Positions 36,023 to 45,273 of a stretch of 64,000 nt of DNA are shown here, in pieces (within the stretch, counting starts at the first letter, position 1; each line of letters opens with the position of its first letter). Under the pieces are notes generated by a model, which was not told the DNA's origin, ran no database searches, and saw only the letters and a list, made by a program, of their open reading frames with translations. This DNA comes from Flavobacterium sp. RSP15 (GTDB taxonomy: Bacteria > Bacteroidota > Bacteroidia > Flavobacteriales > Flavobacteriaceae): contig NZ_RYDL01000001.1 of NCBI RefSeq assembly GCF_003968755.1, positions 372,001 to 436,000 on the forward strand, given 5' to 3'. The translations under genes and the position numbers were made by a program.

Positions 36023-37243
36023 ATGGCTAAAATTGTCCCTTTCAAAGCTGTTCGTCCCACTCGTGATAAGGTTTGCCTTGTTACTTGCCGTTCGTATGAA
36101 GAATATGTCAATGCGGAATTAGCGGCGCAATTGGATTTCAATCCGTTGTCTTTTTTGCACATACTAAAACCTGCTTACACCAATCAGGAAACTGTTTCTT
36201 TTGAAAAAAGATACCGCCAAGTACATCAAAAATATCAGGATTTCAAAAATGAAATAATTTTAGTAAAAGACAAAAAACTCGCGATTTATATTCATAAAAT
36301 TGTTACCAAAACACAATCATTCACAGGTATCATTGCAGGTACAAGTGTAGAAGATTATCGCAATGATATCATCAAAAAACATGAAGATATTATTGCCTTC
36401 AGAGTCCGATTATTAAAAGACTATATGAAATATTCTGAGTTCAATACGGAACCGGTTTTGATGACCTATCCCGATAATAAAACGATTGAAAACTGGATTT
36501 TTAATTGTACCCAAAAATTAGCCGATTTTGAGTTTTCAACCACCAAAAAAGAAATTCACTACTTATGGAAAATTGAAGATGCGTTAGAAATCAATTGGCT
36601 TCAGAACATTTTTGAAAAAACAGATAGTCTTTATATTGCAGATGGCCATCACCGTACCGAAGCCTTAAAATTATTATCCGAGGAAAATGATGATCCAGAC
36701 AACACAGCCAAAAATCATATTCTGAGCTATTTAATTTCTGAAAACAATGTCAAAATATATGAATTCAATCGCTTGGTAAAAGATTTAAACGGTTTCTCGA
36801 AAGAAAATTTGATAAAGGAATTAGAAAAGAATTTCATTGTTACAAACAAATTTCAGCAGCCTTTTCAGCCTTCTCAAAAGCATCAATTCGGAATGTATCT
36901 GGACAATGAATTTTATAGCTTAATTTTACGAAAAGAAAATAAAGTTTTCTTAACGGCTTTGGATAGTTTAGACACACAAATTTTATACAAAAAAGTGTTA
37001 TTGCCTATTCTTGCCATCGAAGATTTACGCAATGATGAGCGAATAGAATACCTTTCAGGAAAACAATCCGTATTGGAAGTAAAAAACAAAATTGATCAAG
37101 GAGAATTTGCAATCGGTTTCATATTATTTCCATCCAATATTGGAGAAATAAAAGCCTTGGCCGATGCCAATTTAATAATGCCTCCAAAAAGTACGTATAT
37201 TGAACCAAAGTTTAGAAGCGGTTTAGTCGTGTATGAACTTTAA
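36023..37243 (+). CDS. DUF1015 family protein
   Basis: A 406-residue protein of the DUF1015 family. The signature I-A-D-G-H-H-R-T-E-A-L is at about residue 209, and the N-terminal P-F-K-A-V-R-P-T-R-D is typical. The ParB/sulfiredoxin-like D-G-H-H-R loop recalls serine kinases of the SerK type, and in other Bacteroidota the gene is often near serA and serC as I recall; here it is next to yggS. A kinase role is only a suggestion. Confidence 0.85.
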   Translation: MAKIVPFKAVRPTRDKVCLVTCRSYEEYVNAELAAQLDFNPLSFLHILKPAYTNQETVSFEKRYRQVHQKYQDFKNEIILVKDKKLAIYIHKIVTKTQSFTGIIAGTSVEDYRNDIIKKHEDIIAFRVRLLKDYMKYSEFNTEPVLMTYPDNKTIENWIFNCTQKLADFEFSTTKKEIHYLWKIEDALEINWLQNIFEKTDSLYIADGHHRTEALKLLSEENDDPDNTAKNHILSYLISENNVKIYEFNRLVKDLNGFSKENLIKELEKNFIVTNKFQQPFQPSQKHQFGMYLDNEFYSLILRKENKVFLTALDSLDTQILYKKVLLPILAIEDLRNDERIEYLSGKQSVLEVKNKIDQGEFAIGFILFPSNIGEIKALADANLIMPPKSTYIEPKFRSGLVVYEL

Positions 37244-37266
37244 CACATCAAAATTTAAACATTAAA

Positions 37267-37920
37267 ATGTCTGTAAAAAATAATTTACTCCAAATAAAAT
37301 CCACTTTACCGGAACATATAAACTTAGTTGCGGTTTCAAAGACCAAACCTGTTTCGGATTTAATGGAAGGGTATGAGGCCGGTCAACGCATTTTTGGAGA
37401 AAATAAAATCCAGGAAATGGCGGAGAAATGGGAACAAATGCCCAAAGATATTCAATGGCACATGATAGGCCATGTTCAGAGCAATAAAGTCAAATTTATG
37501 GCGCCATTTGTGAGCTTGATTCACGGTGTGGATAGTTTGAAATTGCTACAGGAAATAAACAAACAAGCACTAAAAAGCAATAGAATTATTGATTGTTTAT
37601 TACAAATGCATATTGCCGAAGAAGAAACTAAATTTGGTCTTGACCAAGAAGAACTTGCTTCAATCCTATCCTCAAACGAATTCCAGGAATTAAAAAACAT
37701 TAGAATCGTTGGATTAATGGGAATGGCAACTTTTACAGACAAGAAAGATCAAATCAAGAAAGAATTCACCCATCTGAAATCTATTTTTGATCAATTCAAA
37801 ATTCACAATTCACAATTTACCATTCTTTCTATGGGAATGTCCGGTGATTATCAACTTGCAATTGAATGTGGAAGTACGATGGTTCGCATTGGAAGTAGTA
37901 TCTTTGGAGGAAGAAATTGA
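37267..37920 (+). CDS. YggS-type PLP-binding protein
   Basis: A 217-residue member of the PLPBP/YggS family, which balances vitamin B6 and amino acid pools without a known catalytic reaction. The PLP lysine is in L-V-A-V-S-K-T-K-P (about 24), followed by F-G-E-N-K-I-Q-E and W-H-M-I-G-H-V-Q-S-N-K. The C-terminal S-M-G-M-S-G-D-Y-Q-L-A-I and R-I-G-S-S-I-F-G motifs bind phosphate. It follows the DUF1015 gene by 23 bp, so they are probably co-transcribed. Confidence 0.95.
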   Translation: MSVKNNLLQIKSTLPEHINLVAVSKTKPVSDLMEGYEAGQRIFGENKIQEMAEKWEQMPKDIQWHMIGHVQSNKVKFMAPFVSLIHGVDSLKLLQEINKQALKSNRIIDCLLQMHIAEEETKFGLDQEELASILSSNEFQELKNIRIVGLMGMATFTDKKDQIKKEFTHLKSIFDQFKIHNSQFTILSMGMSGDYQLAIECGSTMVRIGSSIFGGRN

Positions 37921-38038
37921 CTTTTGATTTGAGATTAACGAATATTGACCCGAGCGGTAGCGAATTGGCGAAGCATTTCAGATTTAAAAATCTCTACTTC
38001 AAAACTGAATACTAAAAACTGAACACTGAATACTTATT
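37921..38038. repeat. Intergenic stretch with the CGAGC...CGAAG module
   Basis: A variant of the module in the proB-argF' gap appears at 37951-37975 (CGAGCGGTAGCGAATTGGCG, then AAGCA). It is followed by a run of AAAACTGAATACT/GAACACTGAATAC direct repeats (38001-38032). The gap separates yggS from the DnaQ fusion. Confidence 0.6.
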
Positions 38039-39400
38039 TTGTACGCAATACTAGACATAGAAACCACTGGAGGACAATTCAACGAAGAGGGAATCACGGA
38101 AATCGCTATCTATAAATTTGATGGACATGAGGTCGTGGATCAGTTCATTAGTTTGGTAAATCCGGAAATCCCAATTCAGCCCTTTGTAGTTAAACTTACT
38201 GGTATTAATAATGCCATGTTGCAATCTGCTCCCAAGTTTTTTGAAGTAGCAAAACGCATCATCGAAATGACAAACGATTGTATTATCGTGGCTCATAATG
38301 CTTCTTTTGATTACAGAATCTTGAGAACCGAATTCAGACGATTAGGATATGATTTTGAAGCCAGAACACTTTGTACGGTTGAATTATCAAAAAAATTATT
38401 GCCGGAACAACCATCCCATAGCCTAGGAAAACTCGTTCGTGCGCTTGGAATCCCAATGGCAGACCGCCACAGAGCCAGTGGTGATGCTTTAGCAACAGTC
38501 AAATTATTCAAAATTCTTTTAGAAAAAGATTTAGAGAAAGAAATTGTAAAAGATTTTATAAAGCTGGAAATCGAAAAAGGAATCGCTCCAAAATTACTGG
38601 ATATTGTGTCCGGATTACCGGCAAAAACAGGTGTCTATTACATTCATAATGAGAAAGGAAATCTAATTTACATTGGCAAAAGCCGAAACATAAAAAAACG
38701 AATCAATCAGCATTTTACAGGAACCTCTACAAAATGCAAGAAAATTCAAACAGAAGTGTTTTCCGTAACCTATGATGAAACGGGAAGTGAGTTGATCGCA
38801 TTATTAAAAGAAAGCGAGGAAATAAAAATCAACAAACCCATATATAACAGAGCACAGCGAAAAAGTATTTTTCAATTGGCACTCTATGCCGAAAAAGATA
38901 AAAATGGGTATCTCAACCTAAAGCTTCAAAAAGCAGATGGACGCAAAAAAGAAATCACCTCCTTTTCCTCCCTGCAAGAAGGTAAAAACGCATTATTCAG
39001 AATTACTTCTCATTATAATTTATGCCAAAAACTAACCGGTTTATATGTTTCTAAAACTAACTGTTTTCAATACACGATAAAAGAATGTGACGGCGCTTGT
39101 ATTAGCAAAGTTTCACCTGAAGAATACAATGTCAGAGTTCTTGCTTTTATCGAGAAAAACAGTTTCGAAAATCAAAATATGGTGTTGATTGACAAAGGCA
39201 GAACCATCAGCGAACGATCAGCCGTTTTGATAGAAAACGGAATTTACAAAGGCTATGCTTTTTACGATTTAAATTATCAAATCAACAATATCGAAATACT
39301 GAGAAACATCCTCATTCCGATGCAAAATAACCGGGACACTAAAAATATTATACAAGGGCACATACGAAGCAATAAAACCTTGAAAACGTTAAAATTCTAA
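38039..39400 (+). CDS. DnaQ-type exonuclease fused to a UvrC-like GIY-YIG domain
   Basis: A 453-residue nuclease fusion. Residues 1-165 are a DEDDh 3'-5' exonuclease: L-D-I-E-T-T-G, A-H-N-A-S-F-D and H-R-A-S-G-D. A GIY-YIG domain follows at about 200-280 (G-V-Y-Y-I-H-N, then Y-I-G-K-S-R-N-I-K-K-R). Further on, Cys329, 342, 350 and 354 give C-x12-C-x7-C-x3-C, close to the iron-sulfur ligands reported for UvrC. The frame starts with TTG at 38039 immediately before Y-A-I-L-D-I-E, so TTG is required. A DNA repair role is likely, with no uvrABC neighbour here. Confidence 0.9.
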   Translation: MYAILDIETTGGQFNEEGITEIAIYKFDGHEVVDQFISLVNPEIPIQPFVVKLTGINNAMLQSAPKFFEVAKRIIEMTNDCIIVAHNASFDYRILRTEFRRLGYDFEARTLCTVELSKKLLPEQPSHSLGKLVRALGIPMADRHRASGDALATVKLFKILLEKDLEKEIVKDFIKLEIEKGIAPKLLDIVSGLPAKTGVYYIHNEKGNLIYIGKSRNIKKRINQHFTGTSTKCKKIQTEVFSVTYDETGSELIALLKESEEIKINKPIYNRAQRKSIFQLALYAEKDKNGYLNLKLQKADGRKKEITSFSSLQEGKNALFRITSHYNLCQKLTGLYVSKTNCFQYTIKECDGACISKVSPEEYNVRVLAFIEKNSFENQNMVLIDKGRTISERSAVLIENGIYKGYAFYDLNYQINNIEILRNILIPMQNNRDTKNIIQGHIRSNKTLKTLKF

Positions 39401-39427
39401 TCGTATGCTATCAATCCATCCATAATT

Positions 39428-40258
39428 ATGCACCGAATAAAGTCAAAATTTGACACTTTCAGACAAAAAACCAATGTCATTATTTATGGCACAAACACGG
39501 CTTCCGGGCGCATGTTTGACCTAGTACTTTTAGGAGTAATTTTGTTAAGTGTTGTAATTGTGATGCTTGAAACCGTAAAAGGTTTCGATACAAAATACCA
39601 TCAAGAACTCATTATCCTAGAGTGGGTCATTACAATCTTCTTTACCTTAGAATACATTCTTCGAATTATATCTATAAAAAGACCTGTCAAATATGTTCTC
39701 AGTTTCTATGGAATCATTGATTTGATTGCCACTTTGCCTATGTATTTGTCCTTGTTTTATTTTGGAACAAGCGTTTTAACTGTGGTAAGGGCTCTGAGAT
39801 TACTGCGATTGTTTAAAATATTGAAACATCCAAAATTCTCCAGTCAATCCACTCACCTAAAAGAAGCCCTAATTGCCAGTAGAGGAAAAATATTAATTTT
39901 TATCTATTTCATGTTGATCAGCAGCATCCTGATAGGCTCCGTTATGTATGTGGTAGAGGGTAAAGAAAGCGGTTTTACCAGCATTCCCACCAGCATTTAT
40001 TGGACCATTGTAACACTCACGACCGTTGGCTACGGTGATATCTCGCCCATCACACCATTGGGCCAGGCGATTGCATCAGTAGTAATGATCATGGGATATG
40101 GAATAATAGCCGTTCCTACGGGTATCGTTTCAGCTGAATTTGCAAACAGTAACCGTAAAAAATCAAGAGCCGAAAGAATCAATCCATGCACCGTTTGCGG
40201 AACTGACGGTCATGAATATAATGCAAAATACTGCTACCATTGTGGCACCGAATTATAA
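39428..40258 (+). CDS. Voltage-gated potassium channel with C-terminal zinc ribbon
   Basis: A 276-residue six-helix ion channel. The S4 segment V-R-A-L-R-L-L-R-L-F-K carries arginines at every third position and the selectivity filter is T-L-T-T-V-G-Y-G-D. After S6 the tail holds C-T-V-C-G and C-Y-H-C-G with spacing C-x2-C-x11-C-x2-C, a zinc ribbon, in place of the usual RCK domain. It might sense metal or redox state, or aid assembly. It follows the nuclease fusion by 27 bp. Confidence 0.9.
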   Translation: MHRIKSKFDTFRQKTNVIIYGTNTASGRMFDLVLLGVILLSVVIVMLETVKGFDTKYHQELIILEWVITIFFTLEYILRIISIKRPVKYVLSFYGIIDLIATLPMYLSLFYFGTSVLTVVRALRLLRLFKILKHPKFSSQSTHLKEALIASRGKILIFIYFMLISSILIGSVMYVVEGKESGFTSIPTSIYWTIVTLTTVGYGDISPITPLGQAIASVVMIMGYGIIAVPTGIVSAEFANSNRKKSRAERINPCTVCGTDGHEYNAKYCYHCGTEL

Positions 40259-40332
40259 TTTATTAATTTGAAGCAATTCCAGCTGTACACTGCAACTCCT
40301 CGTTATTCCAGTTGTTTTTCTAAGGCATAAAT

Positions 40333-40410
40333 GGAGCTTCCTCCGGTCGCTCTTTTACACCAAGAAAAACAAACTGCAATACCTCCGGGGTTTGCGTTTC
40401 CATCTGGGCT
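40333..40410 (-). ncRNA. Flavo-1-like structured element, minus strand
   Basis: On the minus strand this 78-nt segment begins AGCCCAGATGGAAACG and ends GCGACCGGAGGAAGCTCC. Its ends match those of the element at 55200-55279 (AGCCC-GAT-x-x-AA at the 5' end, AGCG...AGCTCC at the 3' end). AGC of the first arm can pair with GCT of the last. I recall the Flavo-1 RNA motif having such ends; the name is from memory. It overlaps, in antisense, a spurious upstream extension of miaA. Confidence 0.5.
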
Positions 40411-40417
40411 AAAAACT

Positions 40418-41368
40418 ATGAAATACCTAATCACCATCATCGGACCCACAGCAATAGGAAAAACTTCTTTGAGCATCATTTTGGCTAATTATTTTAAATG
40501 CGATATCCTGTCATGTGACAGCCGCCAGTTTTTCAAGGAAATGACCATCGGAACCGCAGTTCCAAACCAAGCCGAGCTAGCAACAGCTACCCATCATTTT
40601 ATCCAAAACAAATCCATATTCGAGAATTATACCGTAGGTGATTTCGAGAAAGAAGCCATTGCAAAACTGGACGAATTATTTCTGACCAATGATTATGCTA
40701 TACTAGTTGGTGGTTCGGGATTATATGTAGACGCAATCCTAAAAGGTTTTGATGAATTTCCAGAAATAGACCCTACAGTTCGCTCAGCAATAACACTGAA
40801 TTATGAAAAACTGGGAATTGGGTATTTGCAACAAAAACTCGAAGTTTTAGATCCTAATTATTACAAAACTTTGACTGTCGAGAATTCTCAAACCTTACAA
40901 AATCCACAACGCATGATGCGTTTCGTAGAAGTATGTATTGGTGCCGGAAAACCATATTCTTCTTTTTTAAATCAAAAGCAAAACAGTCGCAACTTCACTC
41001 CTATTTTAATTGGTTTAGAAGCCGACAGAAAGAGTATCTATAACCGAATTAATCAACGTGTAGATGCCATGATGAAAGAGGGTTTATTAGCGGAAGCAAA
41101 AACGTTATTCCAGAATAAAGAATTGAACGCCTTGCAAACAGTGGGTTACAGAGAACTATTCCGTTATTTTGACAGGGAAATTTCATTGGAATTTGCCATC
41201 GAAGAAATAAAGAAAAATACCCGCCGATTCTCAAAACGTCAACTCACTTGGTTCAAAAGAAATGAAAACACCAAATGGTTTGATTTTGAAACTCCGTATG
41301 AAACGATTGTGAAGTACATCAATTCAAAAAATAAAAATATCATTATTGATGAAGATCAAAGAAATTAA
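40418..41368 (+). CDS. miaA: tRNA dimethylallyltransferase
   Basis: Adds an isopentenyl group to A37 of tRNAs reading UNN codons. The 316-residue protein starts with the P-loop I-G-P-T-A-I-G-K-T-S and has D-S-R-Q-F at about 34-38, V-G-G-S-G-L-Y-V-D and Q-T-V-G-Y-R-E further on, all typical of MiaA. An ATG 87 bases upstream would add 29 residues coded by antisense of a structured repeat, so I chose the ATG at 40418, right at the P-loop domain. Confidence 0.95.
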   Translation: MKYLITIIGPTAIGKTSLSIILANYFKCDILSCDSRQFFKEMTIGTAVPNQAELATATHHFIQNKSIFENYTVGDFEKEAIAKLDELFLTNDYAILVGGSGLYVDAILKGFDEFPEIDPTVRSAITLNYEKLGIGYLQQKLEVLDPNYYKTLTVENSQTLQNPQRMMRFVEVCIGAGKPYSSFLNQKQNSRNFTPILIGLEADRKSIYNRINQRVDAMMKEGLLAEAKTLFQNKELNALQTVGYRELFRYFDREISLEFAIEEIKKNTRRFSKRQLTWFKRNENTKWFDFETPYETIVKYINSKNKNIIIDEDQRN

Positions 41369-41524
41369 CCACTAATTCGCTAATAAAAAACCTATACTTC
41401 GAATATAATTAGCGGTCATTATTATTATTTATAAAAATGTTTTATTTTAACAATTTTGATAAACAAAAGAAGTACAACAAAAAAGCTTTTTTAAACCTTT
41501 TACTAATAATTACAATCTATAAAT

Positions 41525-42265
41525 ATGCCCATTTCACCTAACTTCACATCTATTCTTAGCAAAGACTGGGAAATCAATTTTACACAATGTGCTCCAAACG
41601 GGTTTTTAAAATACACTGATTTGTGTTCTATATTACAATTAACAGCAGCTGCACATTCAGAAATTGGTGGAATCAGTTTTACGGACATGCAGGAATTTAA
41701 TCAAGCGTGGGTTTTGAGCAGAATGCGTGTTGAAGTTACTAAATTACCTAAATCCGGAGATGTCGTAACGGTAAAAACCTGGATTAATTCCTTAGAGAAT
41801 TCCCGTTCAGTACGGGCGCTGGAAATGCATGTAAATGGAGAAAAAATTGTGGGCTCAGAGACTTTCTGGGCTGTATTCAATACTAAAAAAAGACGGCCGG
41901 AAGCATTGGCGTTGCCGTTCGAGCATTTTGAAGTATATCCCGAAAAAAAAGCTACTCATGAAAGTTTTTCTAAAATTAATTTCAATCAGGAGAAAGAAAT
42001 AGTTTTTGAAAAAACCGTTTTCTTATCGGATTTAGACATTGTAAATCATGTTAATAATGTCAAATATCTGGAATGGTGTTTGGATCTAGTTGATGAAAAA
42101 TTAATCCTAAATCAGAAAATTATTAGTTTAGAAATGAATTTCTTAAAAGAATTATCGCTAAAGGATCACATCATTATTCATGAAAATATTTCTAAAAATA
42201 AAACTATTTTTAGTATTACAAAAGAAGAAAAAACCAATTTCGCTTTGCAATTAAACTGGAAATAA
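41525..42265 (+). CDS. Acyl-ACP thioesterase
   Basis: A 246-residue double-hotdog thioesterase that releases fatty acids from acyl carrier protein. The first half has A-A-A-H-S-E-I-G-G and W-V-L-S-R-M-R-V-E-V-T; the second V-N-H-V-N-N-V-K-Y-L-E-W contains the Asn-His of the catalytic site in plant FatA/FatB-like enzymes. Seen also as the acyl-ACP thioesterase family of Bacteroidota. It stands alone, convergent with rprY, with a hairpin between. Confidence 0.9.
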   Translation: MPISPNFTSILSKDWEINFTQCAPNGFLKYTDLCSILQLTAAAHSEIGGISFTDMQEFNQAWVLSRMRVEVTKLPKSGDVVTVKTWINSLENSRSVRALEMHVNGEKIVGSETFWAVFNTKKRRPEALALPFEHFEVYPEKKATHESFSKINFNQEKEIVFEKTVFLSDLDIVNHVNNVKYLEWCLDLVDEKLILNQKIISLEMNFLKELSLKDHIIIHENISKNKTIFSITKEEKTNFALQLNWK

Positions 42266-42282
42266 ATATTTTTCAAATAAAA

Positions 42283-42304
42283 AAGCCTCAATTTCTTGAG
42301 GCTT
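42283..42304 (-). terminator. Terminator of the rprXY operon
   Basis: AAGCCTCAA and TTGAGGCTT form a 9-bp stem with a TTTC loop. On the minus strand TTTTTATTTG follows, giving a proper T-run; on the plus strand no T-run follows. It ends transcription of rprY. Confidence 0.85.
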
Positions 42305-42312
42305 ATGGCTAC

Positions 42313-43029
42313 TTATTCTGCTACTTTATTTTTTACTACTAATCTGAATCCTTCTCCGTGGATATTCAAAATTTCAACATCTTCATCCAGTTTAAGGTAT
42401 TTCCTCAGTTTTGCGATATAAACATCCATACTTCTTGATGTAAAGTAATTATCATCTCTCCATATTTTTGTCAAGGCTAATTCTCTTGGCATCAAATCAT
42501 TTTCATGAAGAATCAACATCTTCAACAAATCATTTTCTTTTGGAGATAATTTAATTGGCTCTTCAGTATTAAAAGTTAAAAAACGAAGTTTTGAATTTAA
42601 ATAAAACTTCCCAATATTAAATTCAAATTGTACTTGTTCTGCTCTGGTATCTGATGATTTTCTTTGAATTATTGCTTTGATTTTCATCAACAATACTTCT
42701 GAATCAAAAGGTTTGTTTAAGTAATCATCAGCACCCGCTTTGTAGCCTTTCAACACATCCTCTTTCATCGATTTTGCAGTTAGAAAGATAATTGGAACTT
42801 CGTTGTTTTTTTCTCTGATTTCTTTTGCTAAAGTATAACCGTCTTTGTAAGGCATCATTACATCAAGAATACACAAATCATAAGTATCCTTTTTAAATTT
42901 TTCGAAACCTTCCATTCCATTTTTGGCTAAAGTGACGTCAAAATCATTTAGCATTAAATAATCTTTCAAAACCGCACCAAAATTCAGGTCATCTTCCACT
43001 AAAAGTATTTTCTTATTTACATTTTCCAT
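42313..43029 (-). CDS. rprY: Response regulator of the RprY type
   Basis: A 238-residue OmpR-family regulator. The receiver has the acidic pair V-E-D-D near residue 12, the phospho-acceptor in C-I-L-D-V-M-M-P-Y (about 55) and a lysine in F-D-S-E-V-L-L region; the C-terminal winged helix contains S-P-K-E-N-D-L-L and R-S-M-D-V-Y-I-A-K-L-R-K-Y. It follows the kinase gene by three bases. RprXY of Bacteroides fragilis is the nearest pair by sequence as I recall; the regulon here is unknown. Confidence 0.92.
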   Translation of the reverse strand: MENVNKKILLVEDDLNFGAVLKDYLMLNDFDVTLAKNGMEGFEKFKKDTYDLCILDVMMPYKDGYTLAKEIREKNNEVPIIFLTAKSMKEDVLKGYKAGADDYLNKPFDSEVLLMKIKAIIQRKSSDTRAEQVQFEFNIGKFYLNSKLRFLTFNTEEPIKLSPKENDLLKMLILHENDLMPRELALTKIWRDDNYFTSRSMDVYIAKLRKYLKLDEDVEILNIHGEGFRLVVKNKVAE

Positions 43030-43032
43030 ATT

Positions 43033-44616
43033 CTAATTTATTAATGGTAATTTTATTATGAAGGTACTCCCTTTTCCCTTTTCACTTTCTACATATACTT
43101 GACCGTTGTGGTCATCTACAATTCTTTTTACATACGCTAAACCTAATCCATGTCCTTTGACATTATGAATGTCACCGGTATGTTCTCTATAAAATTTCTC
43201 AAAAATTCTTTTTTGCGCTATTTTACTCATTCCTAAACCGTTATCTTTAACTTTGATAATAACTATATCTTTTACATTTTCAGTAAAAATGTCTATTTCT
43301 GGCACATTAGGTGAATATTTTATAGCATTTTCTAAAATATTGACAATCACATTGGTAAAATGAACATCGTTGAGTAATACGGTAGTTCTTAAAGCGCCAA
43401 AGTGGCTTCTAATAGTTCCTTCTCTATCTTCTAAAATTAGATTTACATGTTCAATAGCATCATTGATAATGTCATGCACATTAAACGATTCTTTAATAAT
43501 ATCCAATTCTTTCTTTTCTAGTTTAGAAATTCTTAAAACATTCTCTACCTGGGCGTGCATGCGTTTATTCTCGTCTTTAATCATCTGAAGGTATCGTAAT
43601 ACCTTCTCCTTATCATCTATTATTTTTGGATTTCGTATCGCATCTAATGCTAAATTAATCGTGGCTATTGGAGTTTTAAACTCGTGCGTCATGTTGTTAA
43701 TAAAATCATTTTTAATTTCAGAAATTTGACGTTGTCGAATCAATTGATTCAATGCACTTGAATACGCAATCAAAATAATCAAAGTAAAAACAATTGAAAG
43801 TACGGTAATGCTTACGAGTTCTGACAATAAAAACTTCTTTTTAAGCGGAAATGTAACCAACAAATCATACTTACTGCCTCCTTCATTATCAATAAATACA
43901 GGAATAGAATAGGTGGCATCTTTATCATATTTAAACTCATTTGATTTGATTTTAGTCGCTAAATTATTGCTGTAAATACCAAATTCAAATTTTGTTTCAA
44001 TACCGTGTTCTTCTAATTCTTTCTTGATTAATTTTTGTAAAACACTGCTCGAAACACGTTCTTCAAGCGGCATTGCTGACAATACATCTTTTGCCGAAAT
44101 TTTAAATAGAGCATTGTCTAAAATATCTAAATTTCCTTCTTTTTCAATTCTAACATCTGGAATCAAACTTTGATTCCCACCTAATTTATCAATAGAATTA
44201 TTGTTGTATACTTCTGTAACGCGTTTAGAACTGAAATTTTTAAATTTTTCACTATCAAATTTCTTATCAAAGAACGTAGAAGAAATATTATAATTCTCAG
44301 ACATGATACTATTTGAATATATTATGGTTTTGTTTGTTCTTGGGTTTTTCTGAACGTAATAAAACTCTAATATATCATCCTTTTCAGGAACTTTTCCGGT
44401 ACTATCCTTGTAATGATTTATTTTATCATAAAAATTATACTCTTCTTGTTTTTGAAGATTATTTGCCACATTACCAATAACTTGCTTAACATTAAACTTA
44501 AATTGCTCATCATTATTTTTAAACGAGGTATTGAACCAATATACCTGAACTAAAATTATCCCTATTAAGGACAAGCTCATTAATAAAACAAGTAATCTAA
44601 AAAAAAGTTTATTCAT
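43033..44616 (-). CDS. rprX: Sensor histidine kinase of the RprX type
   Basis: A 527-residue membrane kinase. Two membrane segments (about 8-25 and 265-290) flank a large periplasmic sensor region; then come HisKA with the phosphorylated His in N-N-M-T-H-E-F-K-T-P-I-A-T-I and the ATPase domain with N-I-L-E-N-A-I-K-Y, D-N-G-L-G-M and G-H-G-L-G-L-A-Y-V. The frame opens at a TTG one codon upstream, but ATG at 44616 is the better start. The -7 box ends five bases before it, implying a leaderless message. Confidence 0.93.
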   Translation of the reverse strand: MNKLFFRLLVLLMSLSLIGIILVQVYWFNTSFKNNDEQFKFNVKQVIGNVANNLQKQEEYNFYDKINHYKDSTGKVPEKDDILEFYYVQKNPRTNKTIIYSNSIMSENYNISSTFFDKKFDSEKFKNFSSKRVTEVYNNNSIDKLGGNQSLIPDVRIEKEGNLDILDNALFKISAKDVLSAMPLEERVSSSVLQKLIKKELEEHGIETKFEFGIYSNNLATKIKSNEFKYDKDATYSIPVFIDNEGGSKYDLLVTFPLKKKFLLSELVSITVLSIVFTLIILIAYSSALNQLIRQRQISEIKNDFINNMTHEFKTPIATINLALDAIRNPKIIDDKEKVLRYLQMIKDENKRMHAQVENVLRISKLEKKELDIIKESFNVHDIINDAIEHVNLILEDREGTIRSHFGALRTTVLLNDVHFTNVIVNILENAIKYSPNVPEIDIFTENVKDIVIIKVKDNGLGMSKIAQKRIFEKFYREHTGDIHNVKGHGLGLAYVKRIVDDHNGQVYVESEKGKGSTFIIKLPLIN

Positions 44617-44621
44617 CAAAA

Positions 44622-44629
44622 CAAATTTA
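44622..44629 (-). promoter_or_regulatory. Possible -7 box of rprXY
   Basis: TAAATTTG on the minus strand matches TAnnTTTG, five bases before the rprX ATG. No TTG lies 19 bases upstream, so only half of the promoter is recognisable. Confidence 0.45.
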
Positions 44630-44687
44630 GTATTTTAACAATATATTAAATAATAGATTAACCAAACATTAACAACTATGCTTGTTT

Positions 44688-45272
44688 TTATACAATCTTT
44701 AATATTTTAAGAATTTCATTTGCCTCCTGCTTTGCTGTTTCAAGTGAAACATTATGAATAACAAAATCACTTTTATCAATTCTCTGTTTATCAGTCAATT
44801 GTGTATTTATTCGTTTCAAAACAAGATCTCGATTTGATTTATCTCTGTCGATTACCCTTTGAATTCTCAATTCTAACGGTGCTGTAACCGTTATAATAAA
44901 ATCACATTCTTTATCACGCCCACTTTCAAATAAAATAGCCGCTTCATAGATAATAAACGGCGCCGTCTCTTGTTGTAAAATCCATTGATCAAAATGTTTT
45001 TTTACTGCCGGATGAATAATAGCATTGAGTTTTTCTAATTTTTCAGGTTCCTCAAATACGATTTTAGCTAATTTTTCTCTATTTAACAGGTTAATTTCAA
45101 AAACAGAACTCCCAAATTCGTTTTTTATGGCTTTTAAAATTACAGCAGATTCCATCATTTTTCTGGCCTCCGCATCCGCAATATAAACGGGAATCCCAAA
45201 TGATTCAAAATATTTTGCAAGGGTTGTTTTGCCACTTCCTATGCCTCCGGTTAAACCAATGATTTTTGTCAT
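44688..45272 (-). CDS. coaE: Dephospho-CoA kinase
   Basis: Phosphorylates dephospho-CoA, the last step of coenzyme A synthesis. The 194-residue P-loop protein starts I-I-G-L-T-G-G-I-G-S-G-K-T-T-L and has Y-I-A-D-A-E-A-R (substrate-binding) and the lid region R-I-Q-R-V-I-D-R-D. It starts one base after the stop of the glycosyltransferase gene, so they share a transcript. coaBC lies further on at 50362. Confidence 0.96.
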   Translation of the reverse strand: MTKIIGLTGGIGSGKTTLAKYFESFGIPVYIADAEARKMMESAVILKAIKNEFGSSVFEINLLNREKLAKIVFEEPEKLEKLNAIIHPAVKKHFDQWILQQETAPFIIYEAAILFESGRDKECDFIITVTAPLELRIQRVIDRDKSNRDLVLKRINTQLTDKQRIDKSDFVIHNVSLETAKQEANEILKILKIV

Positions 45273-45273
45273 C

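Noticed and set aside
38001..38032. Short direct repeats AAAACTGAATACT-like as a possible array
   Set aside because: Only two or three imperfect units without spacers of even length; more likely a simple intergenic repeat.
40331..40417. An in-frame ATG adding 29 residues to MiaA
   Set aside because: The added part is antisense to a repeat-like structured element and precedes the P-loop domain start, which fits the ATG at 40418.
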